Of a stretch of DNA of 9,072 nt, positions 1 to 6,719 are shown piece after piece. The first letter of the stretch is position 1, and every line of letters begins with the position of its first letter. The DNA is from Hyphomicrobium sp. (lineage in GTDB: Bacteria > Pseudomonadota > Alphaproteobacteria > Rhizobiales > Hyphomicrobiaceae): the NCBI GenBank assembly GCA_030598645.1, contig JAUVPN010000085.1:1-9072 (forward strand), given 5' to 3'. The notes under the pieces were generated by a model. The model was not told the DNA's origin. It saw only the letters and a list, made by a program, of their open reading frames with translations, and did not search any database. A program made the translations under genes and the position numbers.

Positions 1-923
1 AGCTCGCCCTCCAGCTTGCTGGCGTCGATAGCGTAGCGCTGATCGTGGCCGGGGCGGTCCTGCACGAACTTGATCAATCGCCGGCGGGGTTGCGATTTGG
101 GATCGAGCCGGTCGAGGATGTCGCAGATGCGCTCGACGACGCTCAAGTTGGTGCACTCGTTGCGCCCGCCGACGTTGTAGGTCTGACCAAGACGGCCCTG
201 GTTCAGGATCATTGTCAGGGCGCGGGCATGATCTTCAACGTAGAGCCAGTCCCTGATGTTGGAGCCGTCGCCATAAACAGGAAGCTCCTTTTCCTCGAGG
301 CCGTTGAGGACGACCAGCGGGATGAGCTTTTCGGGAAAGTGGTATGGCCCGTAGTTGTTCGAACAGTTGGAGACGACGACGGGCAAACCGTAAGTGCGGT
401 GCCAGGCGACGGCGAGGTGATCGGATGCGGCTTTCGAGGCAGAATAGGGAGACGAGGGATCATAGGCCGTGTCTTCGTGGAACAGGCCTCCGGGGCCGAG
501 GCTGCCGTAGACCTCATCGGTCGAAACGTGAAGGAAACGAAAGTGGTCGCGTTGGTCGGATGCGAGGCGGTCCCAGTAGGCGCGGGCGGCCTGAAGCAAG
601 GTGAAGGTGCCGACGATGTTGGTCTGAATGAAGGCGTCGGAACCGGTAATCGAGCGGTCCACGTGGCTTTCCGCGGCCAGGTGCATGACGGCGTCCGGCT
701 GATGTCGGGCGAAGACATCATCCATGGCGGCGCGGTCGGCGATGTCGGCTTGGATGAAGCTGTAACGCGGGTTTGCCGCGATCGGCGCCAAGGACTGCAG
801 GTTAGCTGCGTAGGTTAACTTGTCGACGACAGCGACGGATGCGTCGGTGTCGGCGATCAGGTGACGGCAGACGGCCGAGCCGATGAAGCCGGCGCCGCCC
901 GTGATGACGATGGTCTGGCTCAT
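1..923 (-). CDS. rfbB: dTDP-glucose 4,6-dehydratase, 3' end cut by window
   Basis: This enzyme converts dTDP-glucose to dTDP-4-keto-6-deoxyglucose, the second step of dTDP-L-rhamnose synthesis in the cytoplasm. It is an extended short-chain dehydrogenase with bound NAD. The visible 307 residues begin [15 protein letters not shown], with the nucleotide-binding GxxGxxG at residues 9-15. The catalytic STDEVYG motif holds T135, D136 and E137, and the YxxxK pair is Y160 and K164. Further family signatures are [11 protein letters not shown] near 81-91, [13 protein letters not shown] near 188-200 and RDWLYVEDH near 224-232. The family is usually about 350 residues, so roughly 45 are missing beyond position 1. 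The ATG at 923 overlaps the rfbC stop by four bases (ATGA), which indicates translational coupling. No catalytic residue looks altered. The family assignment is very secure. Confidence 0.97.
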   Translation of the reverse strand, partial: MSQTIVITGGAGFIGSAVCRHLIADTDASVAVVDKLTYAANLQSLAPIAANPRYSFIQADIADRAAMDDVFARHQPDAVMHLAAESHVDRSITGSDAFIQTNIVGTFTLLQAARAYWDRLASDQRDHFRFLHVSTDEVYGSLGPGGLFHEDTAYDPSSPYSASKAASDHLAVAWHRTYGLPVVVSNCSNNYGPYHFPEKLIPLVVLNGLEEKELPVYGDGSNIRDWLYVEDHARALTMILNQGRLGQTYNVGGRNECTNLSVVERICDILDRLDPKSQPRRRLIKFVQDRPGHDQRYAIDASKLEGE

Positions 924-948
924 GCCTTGGCACTCACTTTGTATTCGA
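892..948. repeat. Direct repeat, copy A: live rfbC/rfbB junction
   Basis: This stretch holds the last codons of rfbC (ending S-A-K-A-stop) and the first ten or so codons of rfbB. It matches 1497-1553 without gaps at a constant offset of 605 bases, with 47 of 57 positions identical by hand alignment. The identical core is gccttggcactc at 924-935 and 1529-1540. Here the overlap motif ATGA is intact and both genes are functional. Confidence 0.8.
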
Positions 949-1495
949 AATAAACCGGTTGCTCGCTGAGTGGCTTAAGTTCAAGATCTTTGCCAGAAAG
1001 CTGTGCCTCGGACCGGGAAAAGGGCCAATCAATGGCGAGAGCGGGGTCATCGAACTGGATGCCGCGCTCACTTGCCCGGTCGTAAGAATTGGTCACCTTG
1101 TAGATGACATTGGTATCGGGCTCCAGCGTGCAGTAGCCGTGGGCGAAGCCGACCGGCACCCAGAGCTGCTCCCAATTCTCGGCGCTCAATTGGCGGGCAA
1201 CGTGCTGGCCGAAAGTCGATGAGCCGCTCCGGATATCAACCGCCACTTCGAGAATCGCGCCTTTAACAACGCGCACCAACTTGCCCTGGGCGGAGGGATC
1301 AATCTGAAAATGAAGCCCGCGGATGACGCCGGCCTGGTGCGACAACGCATGGTTGTCCTGGACAAAGGTCTCGTCGAAGCCGCCCTCGCGAAGCGTGGCC
1401 GCGTTGAAGGTCTCGGAGAAGAATCCCCGTTCATCCCGAAAGATCCGAGGTGTAATCACCTTAATCTCAGGGATCGCAAGTGAACTGATCTGCAT
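920..1495 (-). CDS. rfbC: dTDP-4-dehydrorhamnose 3,5-epimerase
   Basis: This cupin-fold epimerase acts on dTDP-4-keto-6-deoxyglucose, the product of RfbB, and gives the L-configured precursor of dTDP-L-rhamnose. From the ATG at 1495 it has 191 residues, close to the family norm. Family marks are [23 protein letters not shown] at the N-terminus (split here as residues 8-30), GVIRGLHFQ with catalytic-type H62, VPVGFAHGY near 113-121, IYKVTNSYD with Y132 and Y138, and [11 protein letters not shown] near 148-158. I chose 1495 because homology begins there. The frame stays open upstream to an ATG at 1567, with further ATGs at 1549 and 1507, but that extension is decayed junction sequence. No start has a strong Shine-Dalgarno, so the start is less sure than the function. 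The stop overlaps rfbB by ATGA. Confidence 0.95.
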   Translation of the reverse strand: MQISSLAIPEIKVITPRIFRDERGFFSETFNAATLREGGFDETFVQDNHALSHQAGVIRGLHFQIDPSAQGKLVRVVKGAILEVAVDIRSGSSTFGQHVARQLSAENWEQLWVPVGFAHGYCTLEPDTNVIYKVTNSYDRASERGIQFDDPALAIDWPFSRSEAQLSGKDLELKPLSEQPVYFEYKVSAKA

Positions 1496-1496
1496 C

Positions 1497-1553
1497 GCGC
1501 CGCTCATGACGATGATGGTCTGTCTTATGCCTTGGCACTCGCGTTGCATGCGA
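1497..1553. repeat. Direct repeat, copy B: decayed rfbC/rfbB junction
   Basis: Read on the minus strand, this encodes the tail S-A-K-A-stop (TAA) of a vanished rfbC homologue. It continues codon for codon into an rfbB-like start: I-R-Q-T-I-I-V-M-S-G-A against [11 protein letters not shown] in the live gene. The start codon has become ATA, and only about ten codons of the rfbB copy remain before the real rfbC start at 1495. It is best read as a remnant of a second rfbC-rfbB pair left by duplication and deletion, or by cassette exchange. The alignment is seen directly; the history is inferred. Confidence 0.72.
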
Positions 1554-1569
1554 TGTCTTTTCAGCATAG

Positions 1570-1601
1570 ATCTGCGTCCCGTGTTCGGTGAAGACGCAGA
1601 T
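1570..1601. other. Perfect 9-bp inverted repeat in the intergenic gap
   Basis: The arms are ATCTGCGTC (1570-1578) and GACGCAGAT (1593-1601), separated by a 14-base loop in which CCG and CGG can also pair. It lies between the family 4 glycosyltransferase stop and rfbC. Neither strand has a run of T after the stem, so it is a poor match to an intrinsic terminator. A regulator site, an mRNA hairpin or a scar of recombination are alternatives. A nearby short direct repeat, GTGTTAACGA at 1611-1620 and GTGTTACGA at 1625-1633, may belong to the same element. Confidence 0.5.
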
Positions 1602-1672
1602 AGGTAACCTGTGTTAACGAGAGGGTGTTACGACGCAAAAGGCTGTCTCAGCTCTCATGAAGTCAGTCCCGA

Positions 1673-2905
1673 CTATCTTTTGGTAGTGTTCCGTCTGCAA
1701 ATGGCGTACTTGAGCGTCTCTTCGTAGAGCGAGATCATGCTTGCGGCCTTTTTTCTCCAGAGGCCTTCCCGCGAAACCTTGGAACGTGCGCCTTGCCCAA
1801 GCCTATTCCGAAGAGCTTTGTTACTGGCTAGCTGCCGCACAGCATTGGCTATGTCAACGGGAAATCGTATCGGATCAGTCACGGGTATACGAATTCCCGA
1901 ACGATCGTCGATGATCCAATTAGGCCCTCCGCGTGCCGCTGTGATAACCGGCAGCCCATGACGCATTGCCTCATAGATTACGCCGCCGGCAGGCTCACGA
2001 AAGGAGGGGAAACAAAAGGCATCGTGCGATTCGTATAGCGCCTCAACACCGTGACGTGGAACTTGACCGAGGAATGTAACCCGTTCCGAAACGCCGAGAC
2101 GCATTGCCTCCGCTCGACAGGCTGCAATCTCTTCACCCGTTCCCGCGCTAGTTAGCGTCACACATGGCAGCTCACACAAGTGAGAAAGTGCTCGCACAAC
2201 ATCTCGCAAGCCCTTCGTTCGGACACCCCGTCCGACATGTAGGAGTCGTATCCGACCATTTTCAAATGGTCGTGGCATTTGGGGAGCAAGTTCATCGATG
2301 CCAAGTTCCAAAACGGGTTGGAAACGGCGCAAGGGAATATCCGCTAATACATCGCGCACATAGGGCGCAACGCCGAGTACGCAGTCAGCTTTCATATAGC
2401 TCGCTCTAAGCCAAGGGTCATAACGGAAGCGGTAAGCGTCAAGTGCGCGAAGCCGTGTGAAGAGTGGGGCACCTGTCGATTCATGCTGGAAAGCTGCGGG
2501 TGTTTCTAAGGCGCCGCCGAGAGGCCCGACGAGATAGGGTATTTCAAAGTTCCGAAGTGGGGTGGCGTACCGCGCCGCCTGAGGCATGAGTTGATGCGCG
2601 ACGTCAAACCGTTCGCCCCGATCTATTGCTGCGGACAGCCAGTTTCGTACGTGGCGCGAAAATACTGGCCAGGCTGGTTTTAGCATGGCGTTTATCCGCT
2701 CGTTCTTTCGCGCCCATCTCGGTTCGGGCCAGGTTACGACGCGGGCATGAGGGAGCTGCCCCGCGGGATCCGGACGCCCGTCCCGATGGAAGGTAAGAAC
2801 TGTTAGGTTCACGAGTTTCGAAATTGCCTCTGACCATTTGTAGGCAACGAAAGCTTCGCCGACGTCTTTCGCATCGATATTCGGTGCGATAAGGAGAACA
2901 TTCAT
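1673..2905 (-). CDS. Glycosyltransferase family 4 (GT-B fold)
   Basis: This is a cytoplasmic or membrane-associated retaining glycosyltransferase that probably adds one sugar to the lipid-linked repeat unit; donor and acceptor cannot be read. It has 410 residues, normal for GT4. The N-terminal domain starts MNVLLIAPNIDAKDVGEAF and carries VGPLGGALETP near 126-136. The C-terminal domain starts near LLHVGRGVRTKGL (221-233), continues with RVTFLGQVP (275-283), and has the donor-binding E-x7-E pair at E304 and E312 in REPAGGVIYEAMRHGLPV. The ATG at 2905 overlaps the upstream gene's stop by ATGA. The frame is open further upstream to 3025, but that part only shadows the neighbouring gene. Spot GC counts (47, 53 and 55 percent in three 60-base lines) are lower than in rfbB (62 and 68 percent in two lines), which suggests separate acquisition. 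Confidence 0.9.
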   Translation of the reverse strand: MNVLLIAPNIDAKDVGEAFVAYKWSEAISKLVNLTVLTFHRDGRPDPAGQLPHARVVTWPEPRWARKNERINAMLKPAWPVFSRHVRNWLSAAIDRGERFDVAHQLMPQAARYATPLRNFEIPYLVGPLGGALETPAAFQHESTGAPLFTRLRALDAYRFRYDPWLRASYMKADCVLGVAPYVRDVLADIPLRRFQPVLELGIDELAPQMPRPFENGRIRLLHVGRGVRTKGLRDVVRALSHLCELPCVTLTSAGTGEEIAACRAEAMRLGVSERVTFLGQVPRHGVEALYESHDAFCFPSFREPAGGVIYEAMRHGLPVITAARGGPNWIIDDRSGIRIPVTDPIRFPVDIANAVRQLASNKALRNRLGQGARSKVSREGLWRKKAASMISLYEETLKYAICRRNTTKR

Positions 2906-3840
2906 GAACTGGTCGCCTTTTCCGGCATGGTCGGCCAAGCTTGTGGAAGCTCGGCAACGACGCGCGTGAAATGTTGGGCGCGCGCGATGGCCTCGCGCCG
3001 CCCGGCGACCGAGACTGCGAACCAAAATGCGGCGCGCGTGATGTTGTGCAATACGAGAATTGTGAAGCAGGTAATGGCAGCAATGCGGCCACCATGTTTG
3101 AGCTGAAGGCGCGTCGTGCCTTCTGTCAGCATGACGTCCCTACGATGGTTGAGCCGGCGGACCGATCCACCGCCGTAATGTGTGATCTCTGGGATCGGAA
3201 CAAATTTCAAGTCCCAGCCCTTCGAGGAGAACCGGCGGCACCAGTCAGTCTCTTCTCCATAGAAATGAAAGTTTTCGTCAAGAAGGCCTACCTCTTCCAT
3301 GGCGTTGCCTCGAACGAACATCGCAGCGCCTGAAATCACTTCGACCGATCGTTCCTGTGACCAGTCCCATCCCGTCATTCGATAGCTGTCCCAACGAGCG
3401 ATGCGCGTAATCCCGACAAGCTGCATGGTGAGGCTTCTCAGCGACGGAAAGGTCGAGCAGGATGGCTGCACTGACCCATCGCCGTTAAGTAGACGCGGCC
3501 CAATCACGCCGACTCGCGGGTTTCTGTCGAGCCAAGCGACACAGTCAGGGATAACACTACCGTGGACGATCGTGTCGGTGTTGATCAGTAGTACGTGGCG
3601 CCCAGAAACCCGGCGCAGTGCCATATTGTTGCCCGCGGCAAAGCCTCGATTCTCAGCGCTTTGAATGATCTGAACCTCCGGAAACTCGCGCCGGACCATC
3701 ACTGGAGAGCCGTCCTCGGAGGCGTTGTCGACAACGAATACCTCTGCCTTGAGGTTGCCGAGCCCTGCGAAAACGGACTTGAGGCAATCGCGAAGTAGAT
3801 CGCGGGTATTCCAGTTCACGATGACGACAGAAAGGTCCAT
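2902..3840 (-). CDS. Glycosyltransferase family 2 (GT-A fold), rhamnosyltransferase-like
   Basis: This inverting glycosyltransferase of 312 residues resembles the WbbL/rhamnosyltransferase branch of GT2. It begins MDLSVVIVNWNTRDLL and has VVDNASEDGS (36-45, with D38), AENRGFAAGNN (62-72), the metal-binding DxD-like NTDT (87-90), ISGAAMFVR (169-177) and the acidic GEETDWCRR (195-203) that supplies the catalytic base in this family. HYGGGS follows at 221-226. A hydrophobic stretch near 253-280 may anchor the C-terminus in the inner membrane. A rhamnosyl donor is plausible because rfbB and rfbC are close by, but this is inference. The frame is open upstream to 3951, inside the preceding gene. 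The ATG at 3840 is preferred because of its strong ribosome site and because family homology begins there. Confidence 0.9.
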   Translation of the reverse strand: MDLSVVIVNWNTRDLLRDCLKSVFAGLGNLKAEVFVVDNASEDGSPVMVRREFPEVQIIQSAENRGFAAGNNMALRRVSGRHVLLINTDTIVHGSVIPDCVAWLDRNPRVGVIGPRLLNGDGSVQPSCSTFPSLRSLTMQLVGITRIARWDSYRMTGWDWSQERSVEVISGAAMFVRGNAMEEVGLLDENFHFYGEETDWCRRFSSKGWDLKFVPIPEITHYGGGSVRRLNHRRDVMLTEGTTRLQLKHGGRIAAITCFTILVLHNITRAAFWFAVSVAGRREAIARAQHFTRVVAELPQAWPTMPEKATSS

Positions 3841-3847
3841 GCTTTGT

Positions 3848-3853
3848 CTCCTC
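3848..3853 (-). promoter_or_regulatory. Ribosome binding site of the GT2 gene
   Basis: The minus strand reads GAGGAG, followed by seven bases and the ATG at 3840. It decides the start of the GT2 gene, whose frame is open further upstream. Confidence 0.75.
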
Positions 3854-3865
3854 GGTTGCGCGAAC

Positions 3866-5176
3866 TTAAAAAAGGGTTGTCCGGGCACGCGCTCGCGGCG
3901 CAGGGTTGCGCGATTGCTCGGTCTTGGAGGCGGGGTGCCCCGGCTTGACATCGGTCAGCCAGGCGCCCGCACCAAGTAGGAAGAGGAACAGCACGAAAAG
4001 CGCATTCCACAGGTGTACCGTCGCCGCGGCAACTGAGATCCCGAACAGGGTGAACGCCCAGGCGTGGCGCGCGCGCCGCCAGTCGTCGGGGAGATCTTTG
4101 CGCCGGCCCGCCGTGAAAACCAGCCCTATCAGCAGGGCAAGCAACAATACGAGCGCGGGGAGGCCATAGCGGACCGAAATAACGAGCCAGAAATTGTCCA
4201 TGCTATCGGACATCCAAGACGGGCGTTGCCAGTCACCAAGGCCGATGCCAAACGCTGGGTGTCGGGCAACTTCGGCGGTCCCGTACTCCCAGATCAAGAT
4301 CCGGTTGTAAGCAGATTGCTTTGAGAACGTGAAATAGTTCACGAAGACATGAAACGGGGTTTTAGTCGAGAGAAGATCGATCGCGAGATACGCCAATCCG
4401 AAAAGCGAGAATAGCGCCACCCATCGCCCGTGGATCCGGTTGAGCACACGTTCCCAAGTTGCGACGAAACCCTGCATCAGCAAAACCACATAGGGACCAC
4501 CGGACAGGGACATGAAGGTGGCCAGCGACACGCCGGCGACCTTCGCCATTCCTTGATAGTTGGAAAGCCGCCGCTCGCTAACGACGAAGTACGCTAGCGA
4601 GAATGCAGAAGCAGAGAAGACCCCATAAAGAATTGGGTGGTCGAAGGGGCCAAAAGTGCGTTCGAGCCCCATGCGTCGCTCTATGAAGTGTGCGGAGCGA
4701 CCACCCACCACTGACGAGATCCCATCATGCAGGATATGAATTCCCGTAATCGCCTCGGGTACGGTGAATATTAGCATGCCGACGACCATCGCCACGTACG
4801 CCCGAGCCATGGCCTCGAAGTCCTCACAGGACCGAATGTAGAGCCGGCCGACGAGATAAGCGCCGGCGCATTCGATCACGTAAATGCCGCCGGACTCGAT
4901 ACCCTGTGCCAGACCGCCCCATTTAATGAGTGCGGCAACGGCCCACACACAGTGGAGCCCGAGTATGGCATCGAAAATATTCATTTGGCCGCTCCGTCCC
5001 GACAAGAGCCGGACGAGCATGGGGAGGAATGAGAGAAGCAATACAACCCGGTATGCGGACAAGCGCAGGCCGCCCAGGTTTAGAGAAACCGCCGTGGGTA
5101 GCATTATGCCGACGAAAAAAAGCGCCACAATAATCGGCACGCCAAAGATTTTGGGCTGGGGTTGCTGTGCTGCCAT
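3866..5176 (-). CDS. Wzy / O-antigen ligase family membrane protein
   Basis: This 436-residue integral inner-membrane protein probably polymerises lipid-linked repeat units on the periplasmic face (Wzy) or ligates glycans (WaaL-like). Sequence alone does not separate these; the neighbouring Wzx-like flippase favours Wzy. About ten hydrophobic segments can be seen, including roughly 12-33, 43-57, 69-86, 125-143, 182-200, 211-236, 251-269, 328-355, 371-388 and 390-407. The conserved domain shows RTFGPFDHPILYGVF (173-187) and, after a periplasmic-type loop, YNRILIWEYGTAEVARHP (290-307) and FGIGLGDW (309-316), as in the O-antigen ligase domain family. The C-terminal tail after 407 is basic and hydrophilic. 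It starts three bases after the stop of the 92-residue gene and ends 25 bases before the GT2 start. Confidence 0.85.
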   Translation of the reverse strand: MAAQQPQPKIFGVPIIVALFFVGIMLPTAVSLNLGGLRLSAYRVVLLLSFLPMLVRLLSGRSGQMNIFDAILGLHCVWAVAALIKWGGLAQGIESGGIYVIECAGAYLVGRLYIRSCEDFEAMARAYVAMVVGMLIFTVPEAITGIHILHDGISSVVGGRSAHFIERRMGLERTFGPFDHPILYGVFSASAFSLAYFVVSERRLSNYQGMAKVAGVSLATFMSLSGGPYVVLLMQGFVATWERVLNRIHGRWVALFSLFGLAYLAIDLLSTKTPFHVFVNYFTFSKQSAYNRILIWEYGTAEVARHPAFGIGLGDWQRPSWMSDSMDNFWLVISVRYGLPALVLLLALLIGLVFTAGRRKDLPDDWRRARHAWAFTLFGISVAAATVHLWNALFVLFLFLLGAGAWLTDVKPGHPASKTEQSRNPAPRARARTTLF

Positions 5177-5179
5177 TAA

Positions 5180-5458
5180 TCAGACTCTCGCGCGCGCCGA
5201 GGAAGTATATGGCCGCCCCAAGAGATGACTGCTGATGGTCGTTAAAGTCGTAATGGCAATTGCCAGGCTAGACAGAAGGAAAAAGCGACCTACCGACCAA
5301 TTTCTGAGCGAATTTTGGGGCAGCGCAATAAGCGCTGCTTCTGCATCCTGTCCAAACGCGAATGCGCGTGCGCGACTCTCGATAAGGCGCGCCACACGTC
5401 CCAAGCAGTGTGCGACACGGTTTTCTCCCCGATCCCCATTGATGGCCTTTGCCAGCAT
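5180..5458 (-). CDS. Unrecognised 92-residue single-helix membrane protein
   Basis: I do not recognise this protein. The first 55 residues are mixed-charge and mostly soluble in character (MLAKAINGDRGENRVAHCLG, then an Arg/Ala-rich stretch to about 42). One clear hydrophobic helix follows at about 57-79 (VGRFFLLSSLAIAITTL onward), then a short basic tail rich in Ser and Arg. There is no N-terminal signal peptide and no conserved enzyme motif. Evidence that it is real comes from packing: its ATG lies four bases after the stop of the iron-sulfur protein gene, it has a GGAGG site nine bases ahead, and its stop is three bases before the polymerase-like gene. It fills the space between the two genes. 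A role as an accessory subunit of the Wzx/Wzy machinery or a membrane tether is conjecture. Confidence 0.65.
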   Translation of the reverse strand: MLAKAINGDRGENRVAHCLGRVARLIESRARAFAFGQDAEAALIALPQNSLRNWSVGRFFLLSSLAIAITTLTTISSHLLGRPYTSSARARV

Positions 5459-5462
5459 CAGT

Positions 5463-6719
5463 TCAGGCCTCCGGCGCGATGCGGATAGGCCGCCAAAGGC
5501 GCTCGCGCACGATACGCCGCCACGTGCCAAGAAATGACGACAGCTTCTGATGTGACGGCAAACGCCACCATAGGCTGAAAAGGCTTTGGCCAACGTCATA
5601 CGGCGCCGGAAGTCCACCCAACCGCATGGCAAGCCTCCGCCCCCAGACCGCGCCGTGCGTCGCTGCGAGGTTGGGCTGAGCGCGCGCAATCACGTCGCGC
5701 GGGCGCGGATCTGCCAAGAGCGTCCCTGCACCCATAGCGGCCTCAACGAAGGCTTGGCCTCTTTCGGTGCGCGCGACGATCAGCGAGCGTCCAGCGTCGG
5801 TATCGCCTGCAGGCGGCGCATGCCAGGGATCGCCTACTGAGATATCCGCAAATGCTCCTGTATGATCCGAGCATACACGGCAGCGCCAGCGCCTTTCCGA
5901 TTGGAGGATACTACCCCATCCCGCGGCGTAGGAGATCTCCTCGCTTCGGTGCTCTTTCCCATATCCGTCGCGCCAGCGAGCTCGCATCATACCGGGCCAT
6001 CCGTTTCCGCGGTACCTAAGTTCAGAGATCGTGGTGTCTTTGGGTACGCCAAGCTGGCTCAGAAGCCTATTGGTCGCGACAAGATTGGGAGCCCCCGCGC
6101 AGAAGATCGCTATAGTCAGAGGAAGCTTTTCGTCGAGACTTGGATCCACAAGCGCGGCCTTTCTGACCGTGGCAATATCGCAGGGCTTGCCAACGAAGAC
6201 GACCGGCTCAGTGCCGGCAGCAACCCTCCCCAGCGCCTCTGCGGGACTGGCCTGCGCATAGCGGGAGCCCGCGCCCCGAAGTAGTTCGGCACGCCCACGA
6301 CTAATGACCGCCTCGTTGCGCCGCGGGTCGTCCTGGCGGGCTGCGACATGCGCGACGCCGCGGGCAATGCCACTAGCGAGCGCATGTAGAGCGAGCGCTG
6401 TGACGGCGCCGCCTGAAGAGCCCCGGTGCCGGATTTCAGGGTCAGAAGACCAACCTTCCCAAGCGGCAAGGACAGGACCCCAGTCTGCATCGAGAATGTC
6501 GGTGCGCTTCAAAGTACGCCAGTCCGAACCGGCTCCAGCACAGAGGGTCGATGCGGCTTCAGCCGCCTGTCGTGAAGCCGGCTCAGGGTTCACCACGGGC
6601 CGGCGTCCGTGGATGGGATCCTCGTGCATTGTGATTGCTTTGGGAAAGAGGCCAGCACAAGCCCCACATCCGGTGCAAAGGTTCCGCGCCACCAGGCGGG
6701 TGATCGGATCTTGTGTCAT
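5463..6719 (-). CDS. FrhB-type (coenzyme F420 hydrogenase/dehydrogenase beta subunit) iron-sulfur protein
   Basis: This 418-residue protein belongs to the FrhB/FdhB beta-subunit family, whose characterised members bind FAD and iron-sulfur clusters and pass electrons to or from F420 or ferredoxin. An N-terminal ferredoxin-like motif CTGCGAC gives C15, C18 and C21; the usual fourth cysteine before proline is F25 here. Another cysteine lies at C60 (LCAGAG). Family motifs follow in order: RHRGSSGGAVTALALH (97-112), VGKPCDIATVRKA (176-188, C180), IFCAGAPN (205-212, C207), YRGNGWPG (236-243) and CRVCSDHTGAFADISVGDPW (280-299, C280 and C283). Relatives in polysaccharide clusters often sit near pyruvyltransferase genes, as here, but their reaction is not established. 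F420 itself need not be involved. The ATG at 6719 overlaps the flippase stop by ATGA and has AGAGG seven bases upstream (6727-6731). Confidence 0.88.
   Translation of the reverse strand: MTQDPITRLVARNLCTGCGACAGLFPKAITMHEDPIHGRRPVVNPEPASRQAAEAASTLCAGAGSDWRTLKRTDILDADWGPVLAAWEGWSSDPEIRHRGSSGGAVTALALHALASGIARGVAHVAARQDDPRRNEAVISRGRAELLRGAGSRYAQASPAEALGRVAAGTEPVVFVGKPCDIATVRKAALVDPSLDEKLPLTIAIFCAGAPNLVATNRLLSQLGVPKDTTISELRYRGNGWPGMMRARWRDGYGKEHRSEEISYAAGWGSILQSERRWRCRVCSDHTGAFADISVGDPWHAPPAGDTDAGRSLIVARTERGQAFVEAAMGAGTLLADPRPRDVIARAQPNLAATHGAVWGRRLAMRLGGLPAPYDVGQSLFSLWWRLPSHQKLSSFLGTWRRIVRERLWRPIRIAPEA
5468..5472 (-). promoter_or_regulatory. Ribosome binding site of the 92-residue gene
   Basis: The minus strand reads GGAGG, then nine bases to the ATG at 5458. 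It lies within the last codons of the upstream gene. It is the main support for choosing this start, since the frame is open back to 5689. Confidence 0.7.

Noticed and set aside
45..818. Long open frame of 257 codons on the plus strand
   Set aside because: It lies wholly antisense to rfbB, whose catalytic motifs are intact; its translation has no recognisable family and reflects GC-rich antisense frames.
1570..1601. Intrinsic terminator for the GT4 gene
   Set aside because: The stem is perfect but no T-run follows on either strand, so only an inverted repeat is reported.
1600..1672. Sigma-70-like promoter for rfbC
   Set aside because: A TTGCGT-like -35 can be picked out on the minus strand, but no convincing -10 lies at the right spacing.
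2906..3025. Longer 450-residue version of the GT4 protein
   Set aside because: The first 40 residues are Arg-rich shadow sequence of the GT2 gene, and GT4 homology begins at MNVLLIAPN with an ATGA overlap.
3816..4010. Small minus-strand frame across the Wzy/GT2 boundary
   Set aside because: It overlaps both real genes in another frame, with no ribosome site or recognisable sequence.
5459..5689. Longer start (169 residues) for the small membrane protein
   Set aside because: The added 77 residues are a shadow of the FrhB-type gene in another frame; the ATG at 5458 has a GGAGG site and a clean four-base gap.
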